Shown here: positions 49,651 through 60,812 of the stretch, piece by piece
How positions within the stretch are numbered: position 1 is the stretch's first letter
How the letters are laid out: each line of letters starts with the position of its first letter
Source: JALORV01 sp963707445
GTDB taxonomy: Bacteria > Pseudomonadota > Gammaproteobacteria > Burkholderiales > Burkholderiaceae_F
Reading direction: 5' to 3'
Length of the DNA stretch: 64,000 nucleotides
NCBI GenBank assembly: GCA_963707445.1
Contig: CAVPPW010000002.1
Span: 124,001-188,000, forward strand
Notes under the pieces: generated by a model
Database searches by the model: none
The model's input: the letters and a program-made list of their open reading frames with translations, nothing else
Told to the model about the DNA's origin: nothing
Program-made: the position numbers and the translations under genes

Positions 49651-50230
49651 TCAGGCAGGCTGCAACACGTACCCGAAGCGTTCGGGTGCCGCATCGGCCT
49701 GCAGTCGCTCGAGCTCGACCTCGCCCTGCAGACCGAGAACCTCACCACGCATTCGCATCAGCGGTCCGCGTCCCGCGAGCCAGGATTCGAGTTCGGCGTC
49801 GTCCGGCAGGTCGACCGTCGAGCCGTGCGCAGCGCTGCAAACGCGCGTGCGGCATCGGCCGAGTCGACGAGACCGAATCCGAGTTCAGTGCGCAGGAAGA
49901 GCCGCCCGCATCGTCGAGCCAGGCACCGCTGAGCCGAGTCGCCGCGGCGCCGGTATGTGCCCGCACCTCGGCCCGCGCCGCGTCCGATCCGATTCGCCAG
50001 ATCCATGGCGTGACTTCGAGCGCGACGTAGACGCGCTGCGGCCCATTTTGAAAGAACCAGCGACCGCGCTCGTCGCTGGCGTAGTTGCGGCCGATGAAGG
50101 CGCAGATCGCTGCATTGGCGATCGGCTCGCCGCGCAAGCGCCATTCGCCACGCGCGGTCAATGCCAGCCAGCCAAACACGGCCGGCACATTCGGCCACTT
50201 CGCGATCGCGGCGATGACGCTGGAGTCCAT
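49651..50230 (-). CDS. Conserved proteobacterial protein (DUF2946-type), two frameshifts
   Basis: About 192 aa. N-terminus IAKWPNVPAVFGWLALTARG (20 residues) with ICAFIGRNYASDERGRWFFQ (20 residues) and NGPQRVYVALEVTPWIWR matches a family common in Burkholderiales; the DUF number is from memory. Frame changes near 49900 and 49820 recover a C-terminus reading VDLPDDAELESWLAGRGPLM (20 residues), ending at 49651. No function known; no domain with catalytic residues seen. Confidence 0.7.
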
Positions 50231-50281
50231 GACGAAGGATAGAGCGGGAGCGCAGGCGCCTGGACGCGACCCGCGCGATAT

Positions 50282-51261
50282 CTAGACGCCGCGGATGAAG
50301 AATCCGAACAGCCGCTGCGGCAGGAAGTCGAGGCGCCCCGGCGGCGGCCCGCTCGCAAACCCGATGTGGCCACCGCCCGAAGGCTGCTCGAGGCGGACGA
50401 AGCGTGAGACATCGTGCGGCCGCGGCAGGCTCGCGGCCGGAACGAACGGGTCGTTCAGCGCGTTGAGGACGAGGTGCGGCACGCGTACGCCGCCGAGCCA
50501 CGGCTTGCCTGACGCACGCGACCAGTAGTCTTCGGTGTCGCGGAAGCCGTGCACCGGCGCCGTGTATTCGTTGTCGAACTCGTACAGATTGCGGCTGTCG
50601 CGCAATCGATCGGCATCGGCGATGCCGGGAAAGCGACCGAGCTTTGCCAGCGCCTTCGGCTTCAGCGTCGCGAGAAACATGCGCGTGTAGAGCCGATTGA
50701 AGCCGCGCCCCAGCGCCGCGCCGCCAGCGGCCAGATCGAGCGGCGAACCGATCGACGCCGCCGCTGCGACGAACTGCGCATCCTCCGCGCGCTCGCCGAG
50801 CCACTTTGCCAGCATGTTGCCGCCGAGCGAGATACCGACTGCGTGCAGCGCGGCGTCGGGCCAGCGCGCATGCACGCGCCGCAGGATCCAGTCGCCCTCG
50901 GCAGAGTCGCCGGAGTGGTACGCGCGTGCGAGCAGGTTGACCTCGCCGGAGCAACCGCGGAAGTGCACCACCAGTGCGCGCCAGCCGCGATCGGCCGCCG
51001 TGCGCATCAGCACGCGCGAATAGTGGCTACGCGAATTGCCTTCCAGGCCGTGAAAGAGCACCAGCAGCGGTGCCGCCGCATCGGCAGGTTCCGGGCAGCG
51101 CGAAATCGACATCGATAAAGTCGCCGTCGGGTGTGTCCCAGCGCTCGCGCCGATACTCGACGCGCGGCAGCGGCACCAGCTTCGCCGCGAAGATCGTCTG
51201 CAGGTGCCCGCCCGGCAGCCAGACCGGCGCGCGCGTAGACCTTGTCGCCCGGAGCGTTCAA
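50282..51261 (-). CDS. YheT-family alpha/beta hydrolase, two frameshifts
   Basis: About 325 aa. The N-terminus carries the family hallmark WLPGGHLQTIFAAKLVPL (about residues 12-30), read one frame over; changes fall near 51235 and 51100. Then LFHGLEGNSRSHYSRVLMRT (20 residues), LVVHFRGCSGEVNLLARAYH (20 residues) and the nucleophile in GISLGGNMLAKWLG; acid and His are in LNALNDPFVP and SGGGHIGF. The start TTG at 51259-51261 overlaps the stop of the NTF2-like gene. Physiological substrate is unknown. Confidence 0.88.
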
Positions 51262-51701
51262 TGCAGGATCGCGTGCGGCTCCGACGCGCTGACGACCTCG
51301 CCGCCGTTGGCCTGCGACGCATGGTGCAGCACCATCTTCCAGCCGGCGGATGTCTTGACGTAGGCGTTGGTGGCCACGACGTTGACGACCTGCTGTGCCT
51401 TGCCTTCGCCCACCAGCACTTCCTCGATCACGTTGTGCACGGCAACCGTCGGTGTGTCGAGTGACTTGCGCGACGTGCCACGCACATGCAGCGGCCCGCT
51501 CGACAGGATCGAATTCCACGATGCACGGACCGCTGCGTAGCCGAGCAGCCGCGGCCCGTTCGGATGCACGCAGACCACGTCGTCGTCCTCGAGCCAGAGG
51601 TCGACGACCGCTTCGGCGTCCGCCGCTTCGAGCGCTTCATAAAACGCGCGCTCGCATTCCTCGGGCGAGGCGAACAGCAGCGGTTTCGTCAGGCGGGACA
51701 T
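51258..51701 (-). CDS. NTF2-like (SnoaL/DUF4440-type) protein
   Basis: 147 aa, intact, cone-shaped alpha+beta fold: AFYEALEAADAEAVVDLWLE (20 residues), DDDVVCVHPNGPRLLGYAAV (20 residues), then strands ending WKMVLHHAS. The HPNGP and HHAS segments line the pocket in this family. Function not assigned. The stop overlaps the next gene, so it is cotranscribed with the YheT-type hydrolase; zinc-finger and ilvE genes lie just upstream on the same strand. Confidence 0.8.
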   Translation of the reverse strand: MSRLTKPLLFASPEECERAFYEALEAADAEAVVDLWLEDDDVVCVHPNGPRLLGYAAVRASWNSILSSGPLHVRGTSRKSLDTPTVAVHNVIEEVLVGEGKAQQVVNVVATNAYVKTSAGWKMVLHHASQANGGEVVSASEPHAILH

Positions 51702-51716
51702 CGCGCGTTGCCCAGC

Positions 51717-51935
51717 TCAGTGCCCGTGCACCACTTCGCCGGGTTTGAGCCGATAGACCGTGCCGCAGTACGGGCACATCGCCTCGCCGGTCGTGAGGTC
51801 GAGGAACACCCGCGGATGATGGTTCCACACCGGCATCGCCGGGTTCGGGCAGAAGGCGGGCAGCTCGCGCGCCGTCAGCAGCACCACATGCGGTTCCTGC
51901 GCGGGCCCCGCCGGGAATGTGTCCTTGGCGCTCAT
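51717..51935 (-). CDS. Small CHCC zinc-finger protein
   Basis: 72 aa, intact. FCPNPAMPVWNHHPRVFLDL (20 residues), then GEAMCPYCGTVYRLKPGE: Cys-His-Cys-Cys ligands as in the zf-CHCC family (related to the NDUFS6 zinc module). Its ATG overlaps the ilvE stop (ATGA). In Betaproteobacteria this small gene commonly follows ilvE; its role is unknown. Confidence 0.85.
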   Translation of the reverse strand: MSAKDTFPAGPAQEPHVVLLTARELPAFCPNPAMPVWNHHPRVFLDLTTGEAMCPYCGTVYRLKPGEVVHGH

Positions 51936-52852
51936 ACCAGCGTCAGCCAGTGGTGATACTTGGGCGCGCGGCCGTTGACGACGTCGAAGAACAGCGACTG
52001 GATCTGTCCGGTGATCGGGCCGCGCTGGCCGGCGCCGATCGTGCGCCCGTCGAGTTCGCGGATCGGCGTCACCTCGGCGGCAGTGCCGGTGAAGAACGCC
52101 TCGTCGGCGAGATAGACGTCGTCGCGCGTCATCGGCATCGGCGCGACCGGATGCCCGAGGTCGCGCGCCAGATCGATGACGGTTGCACGCGTGATGCCGG
52201 TCAGCCCCGACACCATTTCGGGTTCGAACACGTTGCCGTTCTTGACGATGAAGAGGTTCTCGCCGGCGCCCTCGGCGACGAACCCCTGCGTGTCGAGCAG
52301 CAGCGCCTCGTCGTAGCCGTCGCGCACGGCTTCCTGGTTGGCCAGGATCGAATTGACGTAGTGGCCCGCGGTCTTGCTCCGCACCATCGAGACGTTGATG
52401 TGGTGGCGCTGGAATGACGAGGTCTTCACGCGGATGCCGCGCTGCAGGCCTTCTTCGCCGAGGTAGGCGCCCCACGGCCACGCCGCGATCGCGACGTGCA
52501 CCGCGGCGCCCTTCGGGCTGACGCCCATTTTTTCCGAGCCGTAGAACGCGAGCGGGCGCAGATAGCAGGACTCGAGCTTGTTGGCGCGGACCACTTCGCG
52601 CTGCGCCTCGAACAGCTGCTCGCGGCTGAACGGGATCTCCATCATGAAGATCTTGGCCGAGTTGAAGAGCCGTTCGGTGTGCTCCTTCAGCCGGAAGATC
52701 GCCGGGCCGCGCTCGGTCTTGTAGGCGCGCACACCCTCGAACACCGCCAGACCGTAGTGCAGCGAATGCGTCAGCACGTGCGTCGTGGCGTCGCGCCACG
52801 GCACCAGCTTGCCGTCGTACCAGATGAAGCCGTCGCGGTCGGCCATCGACAT
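51932..52852 (-). CDS. ilvE: Branched-chain amino acid aminotransferase
   Basis: 306 aa, intact. PLP enzyme, last step of Ile/Leu/Val synthesis and first of their breakdown. Fold type IV markers: FIWYDGKLVPWRDATTHVLT (20 residues), GLAVFEGVRAY, the PLP lysine in VRSKTAGHYVNSILANQEAV (20 residues), EGAGENLF and GTAAEVTPI. Start MSMADRDG at 52852; a longer frame upstream reads the antisense of the next gene. Downstream genes overlap, forming ilvE-zinc finger-NTF2-like-hydrolase. Confidence 0.96.
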   Translation of the reverse strand: MSMADRDGFIWYDGKLVPWRDATTHVLTHSLHYGLAVFEGVRAYKTERGPAIFRLKEHTERLFNSAKIFMMEIPFSREQLFEAQREVVRANKLESCYLRPLAFYGSEKMGVSPKGAAVHVAIAAWPWGAYLGEEGLQRGIRVKTSSFQRHHINVSMVRSKTAGHYVNSILANQEAVRDGYDEALLLDTQGFVAEGAGENLFIVKNGNVFEPEMVSGLTGITRATVIDLARDLGHPVAPMPMTRDDVYLADEAFFTGTAAEVTPIRELDGRTIGAGQRGPITGQIQSLFFDVVNGRAPKYHHWLTLV

Positions 52853-52916
52853 CGCCGCTCTCCCCTCTTGAGCCTGCGGCGATTCTAGCCGCGGCGACCG
52901 GGCGGCTGCGCAGGCG

Positions 52917-55184
52917 CTACGGCGCGCCCAGCAACAGGTACAGACTCCAGCGTCCGGCGCCGACACCAACGCCGAGGTACAGCGGGCCGACGAACGTGTC
53001 TGCGCCGAGGAAGATCGAGCTCGACCACACGGTTCCCGGCGACGGCAGGCCATCGACCCGATCGCTGATGCGGGCAACTTCTGCCGAGCCGCCGACATAG
53101 ACCCCGGTCCCGAGCAGATCCGGCAGCGGAATCGTGCGGTTGTAGTACATCAGTCGTCCGAATGCGTACTGCCGGCCGACGAACTCGTTGAGCTGATAGG
53201 CCGACAGACGCAGCGGACCGCCGAGCGAGAACTGCTCGTAGGCCGGCATGTCGGAGTCGAGCGATGAGCCGCCTTCGACACGGAGATTGAACGTATGCGG
53301 GCCCCAGCTCTTGATGCCCCGCGCCGAGGCCTGCAGCCGGCTGTAGCTCGTTTCGGAACCGAGCGAGTCCATCGCGGCATACGCGGTCGCGAGGAGCGAG
53401 TAACCCTTGCGCGGGAACCACGCGGCATCGACCTGATCGATGAACAGTGCGGCGCGCAGGCCGGCCGTGGTCTCGCGCGTCGAGGGCAGCACCGGAGAAC
53501 CGGTGTCGACCCGCGCATAGACGCGCGACATGACATACCCCGCACGCAACTGGCCCCAGGTGCCGAGTACCGCACCGCCATCGAGGCCGCCCTGAGTGAC
53601 GCTGACGAGGTAGTCGGCGACTTTCTCTTCGCCGTCGAAGACGCTCCGCGTCTGCTGCCCGATGTAGAAGCTCGGCGCGACGAACCATTTGCCGGCCTCG
53701 TTCAGCGGCTGGTAGAACTCGGTAGACAAATGCGTGTCCTGTCCGACCTGTAGCTCGCTGGTCCACTCGGCGCCGAGGCGATTGATCCAGGACTTGCGGT
53801 ACTGCACCAGCGCGTTGAATTGGCTGTCGCCGGAAAAATCGCTGGCGAGGCCGAGACCGAAGCGCAGGTAATCCGGCCCCCACGACTTCTCGACCGGCTC
53901 GATGAGCATCGCGCGCGGACCGGTTTCGCCGCCGACGATCCGATAGCTGATGCTCTCGTAGTCGCCGGTGCCGTAGATGCGCCGCAGGTCGGCGCCGAGC
54001 TTGTCCTCGGTCAGCGGCTCGCCCGGCTTGCTCTCGATCAATGCTTCGGCGACCGCAGGGTTGGTGCGCTTCAGCCCCTCGACGCGGATCGCGTCGACCG
54101 TGCCGAGCGCCTTGGACTCGGCGACCTGATGGCTGCGCAGCGCGGCGTACTGCTCCGGCGACACGCTGTAGCGGCTGAGCTTGTCGGCCAGCGCGCGGGT
54201 CGAGTCCTCGCCGATCTTGATCGCATCCTTCGCACGCTCGAACGTGCCGGCCGAGATGTCGCCGAGGTCCGGCGCGATCAGCACGTCGTTCGGGCCGAGG
54301 CTCTTGATCTGCTGGTCAACCGTCTGCTTGCCGAGAAAGTTGATCAGCTGCGCCGTCACGCTCAGCGCTGAAGTGATCTCGTCGCGCTTCAGCGGCGGCG
54401 TCGAGATGTTGACCGCGATGATCACGTCGCCGCACAGCTTGCGTGCTTCGTCGATCGGCAGGTTGTTGGCGATGCCGCCGTCGACCAGCAGCCGGCCGTC
54501 GATCTCGACCGGCGCGATCGCGCCCGGCACCGACATGCTGGCGCGCATCGCCTGAGCCAGGCTGCCGTGCGAGAGCACGACCGAGTCGCCGGTCTCGATG
54601 TCGGTGGCCATCGCCCGGAACGGGATCGGCAGCTTGTTGAAGTCGCCGATGCCGAACGCCGGCGTCGCGAGCTCGCGGAAGAATGACTCGATCGACACGC
54701 CGGCGATCACGCCCTTTGGCAGTGCGAGGCCGTCCTTGACACCGAATTCCGGCTTAAAAAGCGTCTTGTAGTCGTCAACCTTGCGCCGGACCGCGATCTC
54801 CTTGCGCGGCGGCGCGTCGCGGAAGATCGTGTCCCAGTCGGCCGCGAGCACCGCCTTCTGCATCTCCTGCGGCGAGCGTCCCGACGCAAATGTTCCGCCG
54901 ACGACGGCGCCCATGCTCGTGCCGGTGACACAGCTGATCGGAATCCGCATCTCTTCGAGCACTTTCAGCACGCCGACATGGGCGATGCCGCGCGCACCAC
55001 CGCCCGAAAGCGCAAGGCCGATCCGCGGTTGCGCCGCTGGTGCACTGCTGACGACCGGCGCGGCCGGCGGCGTGCCAGGTGCCGGGAGTGCAGGTGTCCG
55101 CTCGGCCTGCGCCGCGGCAGTTGTCGCAACGACCCAGCAGGCCAGCAGCATCGCCGCGCACCGGGCGCGGATGCATCGTTTCAT
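52917..55184 (-). CDS. Patatin-like phospholipase fused to an Omp85 barrel (PlpD-type, type Vd secretion)
   Basis: 755 aa, intact. Signal peptide (MLLACWVVATTAAAQA), a Pro/Ala linker, then a patatin domain (about 55-250): oxyanion loop LSGGGARGIAHVGVL, nucleophile Ser in GTSMGAVVGG, Asp in VDGGIANN. A POTRA-like domain follows (VDAIRVEGLKRTNPAVAEAL, 20 residues), and the last 350 residues are a 16-strand-type beta barrel ending in a short aromatic strand (YLLLGAP). PlpD-type proteins sit in the outer membrane and display or release a phospholipase A1. I start at 55184, where GAGAGGG lies before the ATG; 55199 is an alternative. Confidence 0.93.
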   Translation of the reverse strand: MKRCIRARCAAMLLACWVVATTAAAQAERTPALPAPGTPPAAPVVSSAPAAQPRIGLALSGGGARGIAHVGVLKVLEEMRIPISCVTGTSMGAVVGGTFASGRSPQEMQKAVLAADWDTIFRDAPPRKEIAVRRKVDDYKTLFKPEFGVKDGLALPKGVIAGVSIESFFRELATPAFGIGDFNKLPIPFRAMATDIETGDSVVLSHGSLAQAMRASMSVPGAIAPVEIDGRLLVDGGIANNLPIDEARKLCGDVIIAVNISTPPLKRDEITSALSVTAQLINFLGKQTVDQQIKSLGPNDVLIAPDLGDISAGTFERAKDAIKIGEDSTRALADKLSRYSVSPEQYAALRSHQVAESKALGTVDAIRVEGLKRTNPAVAEALIESKPGEPLTEDKLGADLRRIYGTGDYESISYRIVGGETGPRAMLIEPVEKSWGPDYLRFGLGLASDFSGDSQFNALVQYRKSWINRLGAEWTSELQVGQDTHLSTEFYQPLNEAGKWFVAPSFYIGQQTRSVFDGEEKVADYLVSVTQGGLDGGAVLGTWGQLRAGYVMSRVYARVDTGSPVLPSTRETTAGLRAALFIDQVDAAWFPRKGYSLLATAYAAMDSLGSETSYSRLQASARGIKSWGPHTFNLRVEGGSSLDSDMPAYEQFSLGGPLRLSAYQLNEFVGRQYAFGRLMYYNRTIPLPDLLGTGVYVGGSAEVARISDRVDGLPSPGTVWSSSIFLGADTFVGPLYLGVGVGAGRWSLYLLLGAP

Positions 55185-55368
55185 GTTCCCTCTCCACAAA
55201 ATCGGCGGCAGGCGTGTTCCCGCTGGGTGCCTTCCGAACGACGCGGACTATACGGTGGGCAATGCGGTGCCGACGCGATCCGCGCCGCGACCGCGTTGCG
55301 CGGCGAAGCGTCGATGCGGGGCGCGCCGACGCGCCGAACAGCGGCAAGCTACGCTCCGCCGCGTGCCG

Positions 55369-56129
55369 ATGTCACTCCGCTCTCCGTTCGGCCGCGATGC
55401 CGAGGCCGACGTCCGCCGCGATGCGTTCCGTCAAGGCGTGCGCAGAGGCGCGCCGCTGCTGTTGCCGACCGCGATCTGGGGACTGGTCGCTGGTGTCGCG
55501 ATGGTCAAGACCGGCCTCAGCGTGGCGCAGGCGCTTGCGATGACGCTGTTGGTTTACGCCGGCAGCGCGCAGATGGCGGTGCTGCCGCTGATCGCGGTCG
55601 GCGCGCCGGTCGGAATTGCGCTGCTGACCGCCACCATCGTCAATCTCCGCTTCGTCATCTTCTCCGCGACGCTCTGGCCGTACTTCGGTCACTTGCCGCT
55701 CGCACGACGGCTGGTTCTCGGCTACTTCGCGGTCGACATGACGGTCGCGATCTTCGTCGCGCACCAGGCCGAAGCGCCGACGTCGCAACGCGGCGGCACG
55801 GCGCAGCGCTGGTTTTATCTCGGCATTGCTGTTGCGACATGGATCGCGTGGCAGTCCGCGTCCGTGCTCGGCATCCTGCTCGCAGGCCTGATTCCGACGA
55901 CGGTGGGGGCTCGAGTTCGCCGCGATCCTCGCGCTGATCGTGATGATCGCACCGATGCTCAAGGGCCGGCCGGCGGTGGCCGGCTGTGTCACCGCGGGCG
56001 TCATCGCCGTGCTTGCGGCGCGCGTTGCCGCTGAAGCTCGGTCTCGTGCTGGCGGTCATCGCCGGCGTTGCAGTCGCGATGGCCGCCGATAGGTCGGCTG
56101 AGCGCGGTCGCTCCGAGGTCAAGCCATGA
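55369..56129 (+). CDS. azlC: AzlC family branched-chain amino acid exporter, large subunit, two frameshifts
   Basis: About 252 aa after removing extra bases near 55905 (GGTGGGGG) and 56030. Multi-helix membrane protein: RQGVRRGAPLLLPTAIWGLV (20 residues), LLVYAGSAQMAVLPLIAVGA (20 residues), VNLRFVIFSATL and AVDMTVAIF are family-typical. Together with AzlD it exports branched-chain amino acids in known cases. Its stop overlaps the azlD ATG (ATGA). The start ATG at 55369 follows weak ribosome sequences; the 170 bp upstream shows nothing notable. Confidence 0.9.
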
Positions 56130-56452
56130 TGGCGCCCAGCGACATCTGGCTGACGATCGCGGGACTGACGGCGATCACGATCGTCACGCGCAACGTGTTT
56201 CTGCTGCTCGGTCACCGCGTGACGCTGCCACAACGGGTGCAGCACGCGCTGCGCTATGCCCCCGCCTGTGCGCTCGTGGCGCTGATCGCGCCCGAGCTCA
56301 TGCTCAATACGGCAACGATGACGCTGGATCCGGCCAACCCGAAGACTCGCCGCCAGCCTCGCCACGGTGGCGATCGCTGCTGCTGACCCGGCGGCGCAGT
56401 ACTCGCGATCGCCGTCGGCATGCTCGCCTTCACGCTGTTGCGCCTGGTCTGA
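56126..56452 (+). CDS. azlD: AzlD family exporter small subunit, two compensating frame changes
   Basis: 108 aa, exact multiple of three overall. Helices IWLTIAGLTAITIVTRNVFL (20 residues), TLPQRVQHALRYAPACALVA (20 residues) with the conserved RYAP, then, after an extra base near 56346 and a missing one near 56393, LAASLATVAIAA and LAIAVGMLAFTLLRLV to the TGA at 56450-56452. Converges on the MFS gene with 15 bp between the stops. Confidence 0.88.
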
Positions 56453-56467
56453 CAGGCCGCAACGGTC

Positions 56468-57654
56468 TCAGCGTGCGTGCAGCGCTCGTACGGCAGGCAG
56501 GACCCACAGCGCGAGCAGCACCGTGGCCAGCGCGACGACCGACGCTGCGCTGAAGAATGCCGTCGACGCACCCGCGCCGTGCCAGATCCAGCCGAAAACC
56601 GCCGAGGCCGGCAGCAGCAGCAGACCCTTGGTGAGGTAGTACCAGCCATAGGCGCTGCCCAGCGAATTCGGACGTCACGAGATCGGCGATCAGCGCACGC
56701 TCGGCGCCTTCGGTCGCCGCCATGTAGAGCCCGAGCAGAACCGCGATCGGCCACAGCAGTGTCGCCTCTCCGACGAGCGCCAGCGCCACGAACAGCAGCG
56801 CGTGCACGCTCCAGCCGCCGATCAGCAGTGGCACGCGGCCGATGCGATCCGACCATGCCGAAAGCGGCACCGAGAGCAGCGTCGAAGTGGCCGCGACGAC
56901 CGCCCACAGCAGCGCCACGCGGGTCGGCGCCATTCCCAGTTCGGTGGCGCGCAACAGGATGAACGCATTGGACGCCTGGCCGAGCGTGAACAGGGCCAGC
57001 GCGACCAGCATTCGGCGAAAGGCCCCTGGCAGCGTGCCGAACGTCCACTCGGGGCGGCGCTCCTGTGGCGCCTCGAGCTGATCCGGCTCGCGCAGCGCCA
57101 GCGCCAGCGCGACGCATAGCGCCCCGGGCAACGCCGCCCACAGCAGGATGTCGCGGATCGGCACGTGCAGCGCGAGCAGCGCCGCCGCGAGCAGCGGCCC
57201 GACGACCGCGCCTGCGTTGTCGAACGCACGATGCAGCCCGAAACGCGAGGCCGCGCTGCGCGGCCGGCACCGCGTGCGCGAGCAGTGCATCGCGCGGCGA
57301 CGAGCGCAGTCCCTTGCCGAGCCGGTCCAGCACGCGTAGCAGCAGCAGCAGCGGCCACACCGTGACGAAGGCGATCGCAGGCCGCGCGAATGCGGCCAGT
57401 CCGTAGCCGACAACGACAAAACCCTTGGCGCGCCGCACGCGGTCGTACCAGACGCCGGACACGAGCTTCAGCAGCGCCGCTGTGGCTTCGGCCGCACCTT
57501 CGATCAGCCCGAGTGCGCGCGGGCCGGCGGCCAGCACCGTCGCGAGGTACAGCGGGATCAGCGGATAGACCAGTTCCGACGCTGCGTCGTTGAGCAGGCT
57601 GATGACGCCGAGCACCCAGACCGTCGACGGCAGCGCGCGCAGCGAACGCATCAT
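56468..57654 (-). CDS. MFS transporter, two frameshifts
   Basis: About 395 aa with 12 hydrophobic segments. Begins VWVLGVISLLNDAASELVYP (20 residues), a pattern of an MFS subgroup common in bacteria, with the loop 2-3 motif YDRVRRAKGFVVVGYGLAAF (20 residues). Breaks near 57250 and 56670; the last segment AYGWYYLTKGLLLLPASAVF (20 residues) ends at a TGA at 56468. Substrate unknown. Its ATG overlaps the end of glnE (ATGA), so it is translated with glnE. Confidence 0.87.
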
Positions 57655-60518
57655 GGCTGCACGAAGACCGCGTGCCAGAGGCGCCGGACCGCTTCGGTCT
57701 CGTGCTCGACAGCCTCGGGCTCGATGCGGGCGCGCTCCGCGCCATTGAGCCGCAGGCGGTGCTGGATCTGGCGGAACGTGCGGTACGCGTCAGCCACGCG
57801 ACCTGCGAGCCCGACGTCGATGAAGCCCATGCTGCCCGCCATCCGCAGCAGCGTGATGTTGCCGAGGTTGCGGATCAGCTCGGGATGCTCGTGCGCATGG
57901 GCGAGCACCAGGTATTGCACGATGAACTCGATGTCGACCATGCCGCCACGATCGTGCTTGAGGTCGAACAGCGCACTCGTGTTCGGGTGACCTTCGAGCA
58001 TCCGTTGGCGCATCGACAGCACTTCGCTACACAGTTTCGGCAGGTCGCGCGGCCGCGCGAGGATCCACGCGCGCTCGTCCTCGAAGCGCTGGCCGAGCGC
58101 GGCATCGCCGCAGCTGAAGCGGGCGCGCGTCAGCGCCTGCGTTTCCCACACCCACGCGCCGTGGCCGTCCTCATTGCGCTGGTAGCGCGAAAACGCATCG
58201 AACGACGAGACCATCAGCCCGGCGTTGCCGTTGGGCCGCAGCCGCAGGTCGATGTCGAACAGGATGCCCGACGAGGTCTGAGTCGTCAGCCAGATCACCA
58301 GCCGCCGGGCGAGTGTCGAGTAGACCTCGGCTGCGTCCGGATCAGCGTCGTCGAAGAGGAAGATCAGATCGAGGTCGGAGGCATAGCCGAGTTCCTTGCC
58401 GCCGAGCTTGCCGTAGGCAACGACCGAAAACACCGGCTCTGCGCGATGCCGCTTCGGCACGGTCTTCCAGGCACACTCGAGCGTCAGCGCGAGCGTGGCG
58501 TCGGCCAGCGCCGACAGATGGTCGGCGAGCCGCTCGACCGTCAGGCGGCCGTCGAGGTCGGCCACGAGCAGCCGGAACACCTGCGCGTGGTGGGCATCGC
58601 GCAGCAGGTTCATCTGGACTTCCTGGTCGCCGTCCGCTTCGTCGAGGCGCGACGCGCACACCCGCAGCCCAGGCCGACCAGTCGGGCGTGTGCTCGTTGT
58701 CGAAAGTCTCGACGCGGTCGTCGAGCAGTTCGTCGAGCAGGATTGGATGCCTGACGAGGTAGTCGGTGGCCCAGCGGCTCGCGGCGAGCAGCCGCATCAC
58801 GCGATCGAGCGCGGCAGGAAACTGATGCAGCAGCGAGACGTAGGTGCTGCGTCCGGCAATCACGTCGATCAGCTGGGCGAAGCGCGCGAAGAGTTCGTCC
58901 GGCCCGATGTCGTGCGAGGCGCCGGCGCCGCGCGAGCGTTCGGCGGCCGCACGCAGTCCGGCGCCGAGCAGCTGCTCGATCCGGGTGCGCGCCGCCGGCT
59001 GGGTGACCTGCACCCGACGCGATGCCAGCACGCCGCGCAGCCGCTGCGCTGTGGCCGCCGGATCGCGAAAGCCGGTGAGTTCGAGATGATCGATCAGCGC
59101 GTCGTCTGCTCCGCTCGCATCGTTCGACCCGTTCGCGAACGCGCAACGGCGCGCCCTGCGCGGCCGGTTCGACGAACACCGAGTCGAACGCAGCGGCGAC
59201 GTCCTCGCGCACGCCGTGGTACCGCTCCAACAGCGCCTCCGCGCTCGTTTCACCCATCAGCGCGGCCACCCGTGTGCGCGCGTCCGGGTCCGCGGGCAGC
59301 GTATGCGTCTGGGCATCGTCGACATACTGCAGCGCGTGCTCGAGGTTGCGCAGGAACTCATAGCAGGAAGCGAGCCGCGCGGCAGTGTCCTGCGGCAGCG
59401 AACCCAGTTCGGCCAGGCACGCTAGCGTGGCAGCGTCGAACGCGAACGCAGCGCGGTTCGCGCCCGCCGCGGATGATCTGAAAGGTCTGGGCCAGGAACT
59501 CGATCTCGCGGATGCCGCCACGACCCAGCTTCACGTTGTGGCCGGAGTCTTCACGACCCGCGCCGCGCCGGCTGGTCTCGGCGCGGATCAGCGCATGCAG
59601 TTCGCGCAGCGACGCGATCGCGCCGTAGTCCAGGTACTTGCGGAACACGAAGGGGCGCACGAGGTCCTCGAGCGCACCGCATTGCGCCGTGAACTGCGCG
59701 TCGGTGGCGAACACCGGCTTCGACACAACGCGGCCCTTGAGCCAGGCGAACCGTTCCCATTCGCGGCCCAGAGCGCAACCAGGTACTCCTCGAGCATGTC
59801 GTTCGATACGACAAGCGGGCCCGAATCGCCGTTGGGCCGCAGCCGCATGTCGACACGAAACACGAATCCGTCGGCGGTCACCTCGGCCAGCGCCGCGATC
59901 ACGCGGCGACCGAGTCTCTCGAAGAATTCCTGATTGGTGAGCGGCCGCCGGACCTCGGACTGGCCGTCGGAGGCACGCGTCGTCCCGTCCTTGTCGTAGA
60001 CGAACACGAGGTCGATGTCGGAAGAGACGTTGAGTTCGCAGCCACCCAGCTTGCCCATGCCGACGATCAGCAGGTCCTGCGGCACGCTCGTCGGCGCTGA
60101 ACGGCACGCCATGCGCTCGCGCCAGCTCGCGCGCATGCAGCGACAGCGCCGATGTGAGCGCCAGTTCTGCCAGCACCGTCGTGGTTTGCATCACTTCAGC
60201 GAGGCCCGCGACGCCGGTGACATCGCGCGCGATCAGTCCCAGCAACACGCGTCGCCGCAGGCGGCGCAGTGCCGCCGCGAGTTGTCCTCCGCCAGGGTCC
60301 GCAGGCAGGTCGCCTGCGAGTTCAGCCTGCATGCGTTCCGCGGTCCAGGGCCGCTCGGAGAGCTCGCGCAAAAGCGTGAGGCGGTGCTCAGGCGACCGGT
60401 CGCTGCCGGCCTCGCGATCGAGCGCACGCGCGACGAAATGTGACAGTCGTGGCAGATCGGCGATGGCGGCCGGCTGAGCGCGCCGGCCACCCTCCAGGAT
60501 CCCGGTCGTGAGGTTCAC
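57651..60518 (-). CDS. glnE: Bifunctional glutamine synthetase adenylyltransferase/adenylyl-removing enzyme, five frame changes
   Basis: Adenylylates and deadenylylates glutamine synthetase in response to PII. Span 2868 nt, exactly 956 codons, so the changes cancel. Two nucleotidyltransferase domains: N-terminal IVGMGKLGGCELNVSSDIDL (20 residues), C-terminal VAYGKLGGKELGYASDLDLI (20 residues), each with the DxD metal pair, and NVKLGRGGIREIEFLAQTFQ (20 residues) between. Breaks near 60095, 59775, 59465, 59140 and 58665. All motifs are present, so function is likely. Starts at 60518; the 294-bp gap to the divergent yhdP-type gene shows no further gene. Confidence 0.92.
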
Positions 60519-60812
60519 GGTTTGAGGGTGCGACGGGGAAGGATGATTGCTCTTTGGACACGCGCCGTTCGCAGGCGGGCCACATCAGCTGAATTTCTGC
60601 GGGAGGGCCATGTGATAGAGTCGACGCGCCCTGTCGCCCCGCGCGCGCAGGCGACCGCCCGCAGGTGTGCGGCCGCAGTGATTGTAGAGCCTGGCTCGCG
60701 GTGCGCCGCCATCACAGAATGACCCGGGCAGCGGCAATCGAATCGCGGTGGCGCCCGCGCCGGGTCGGAACGGCGTCGCCGTTTCGTCGTCCAACTCAGC
60801 GGACCGCTTTCG

